Of a stretch of 64,000 bases of DNA, positions 63,661 to 64,000 are shown in pieces. The notes under the pieces are model-generated. The model had not been told where the DNA came from and did no database searches. It saw only the letters and a program-made list of their open reading frames with translations. Source of the DNA: Rhodospirillum centenum SW (GTDB lineage: Bacteria > Pseudomonadota > Alphaproteobacteria > Azospirillales > Azospirillaceae); NCBI RefSeq assembly GCF_000016185.1, contig NC_011420.2:1322501-1386500 (forward strand), in the 5' to 3' direction. A program made the position numbers and the translations under genes. Numbering within the stretch: the stretch's first letter is position 1; each line of letters starts with the position of its first letter.

Positions 63661-64000
63661 CGGCGTCAGAATCCCAAACCTAGGGGGTCATAACCGATGC
63701 GGACCCTATCAGATGACGGACGGCCGCACCAGTTCCAGCCGGGGATGCCTCCGCAGGTCCGGATTGCCGGACGCGCGGGCCTTGGCAAAGCGAATCGCGC
63801 CCAAGGTCTGCTGAAATCCGTTCCATCTTGTCGCACTTCGCGGGTGGTATGGGGCTAAGTCGCGGAGCTTCGCCGCGCTATATCGAACCGAAAGACACTA
63901 CTACAGAGGTCTAGTCCATTCAGTTTCCGGCCGCATGTCACCAGCGTTCATATGGCCAGATCACGGCGGTAACTTGTGGTTCAAAACCGCTCAAAATAAC
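63661..64000. other. Right-edge intergenic region
   Basis: 340 nt upstream of rpiB. Composition is less GC-rich than the coding blocks (especially 63800-64000) and no frame is convincing. Promoter(s) of the rpiB run should be here, but I cannot pick one reliably. Confidence 0.5.

Overview
The window is high-GC, densely packed chromosomal DNA from an alphaproteobacterium. The best guess is a Rhodospirillales member (Azospirillum/Rhodocista-like). This rests on ccoNOQP-ccoGHIS gene order, the yceD-rpmF-plsX-fabH-ihfA-merR block, the nrdR-ribD-ribE-ribBA-ribH-nusB-thiL block, a class I PHA synthase and an H+-pyrophosphatase. It is inference from gene content, not a database match.

Left host part (1-13590): the end of a type III polyketide synthase gene with its methyltransferase partner, a Crp-type regulator, a probable small RNA, and an orphan fliN-like gene. 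Then comes the complete cbb3 oxidase locus, on the minus strand: structural ccoN-O-Q-P and assembly ccoG-H-I-S. A divergent DUF2189 membrane protein and a DsbD_2/TauE-like membrane protein follow. Three FNR/FixK-type boxes (11309-11322, 11379-11392, 13091-13104) suggest joint oxygen control.

Integrated island (13591-28748): a 15.1-kb element inserted in the 3' part of a tRNA-Glu gene, flanked by perfect 44-bp direct repeats. It carries a tyrosine integrase, an orphan 273-aa gene, an AlpA-like regulator, a RepA-like ATPase followed by an iteron array (likely origin), lambda-type small and large terminase, portal, a fused prohead protease-major capsid protein, gpW-like connector, a DUF2190 protein, and an Xre repressor with its operators. 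I see no tail, lysis or baseplate gene. This is the layout of a capsid-forming phage satellite (cf-PICI-like); the main alternative is a prophage that lost its tail and lysis genes.

Right host part (28749-64000): tRNA-Glu, recJ, glpX, hom with an aminotransferase, phaC, a gamma-class carbonic anhydrase, argC, rplM-rpsI, two tandem glycine-zipper lipoproteins, acyl-CoA genes, metY, an MFS transporter with cutA, tRNA-Pro, an orphan BECR-fold nuclease-like gene, the fatty-acid/phospholipid cluster, bamE, hppA, a fliL-like gene, the riboflavin/thiamine/NusB cluster, glyA and rpiB. Most of it is ordinary core metabolism. The island, the probable sRNA, the FNR-box set, the hppA upstream palindrome and the nuclease next to tRNA-Pro deserve a second look.
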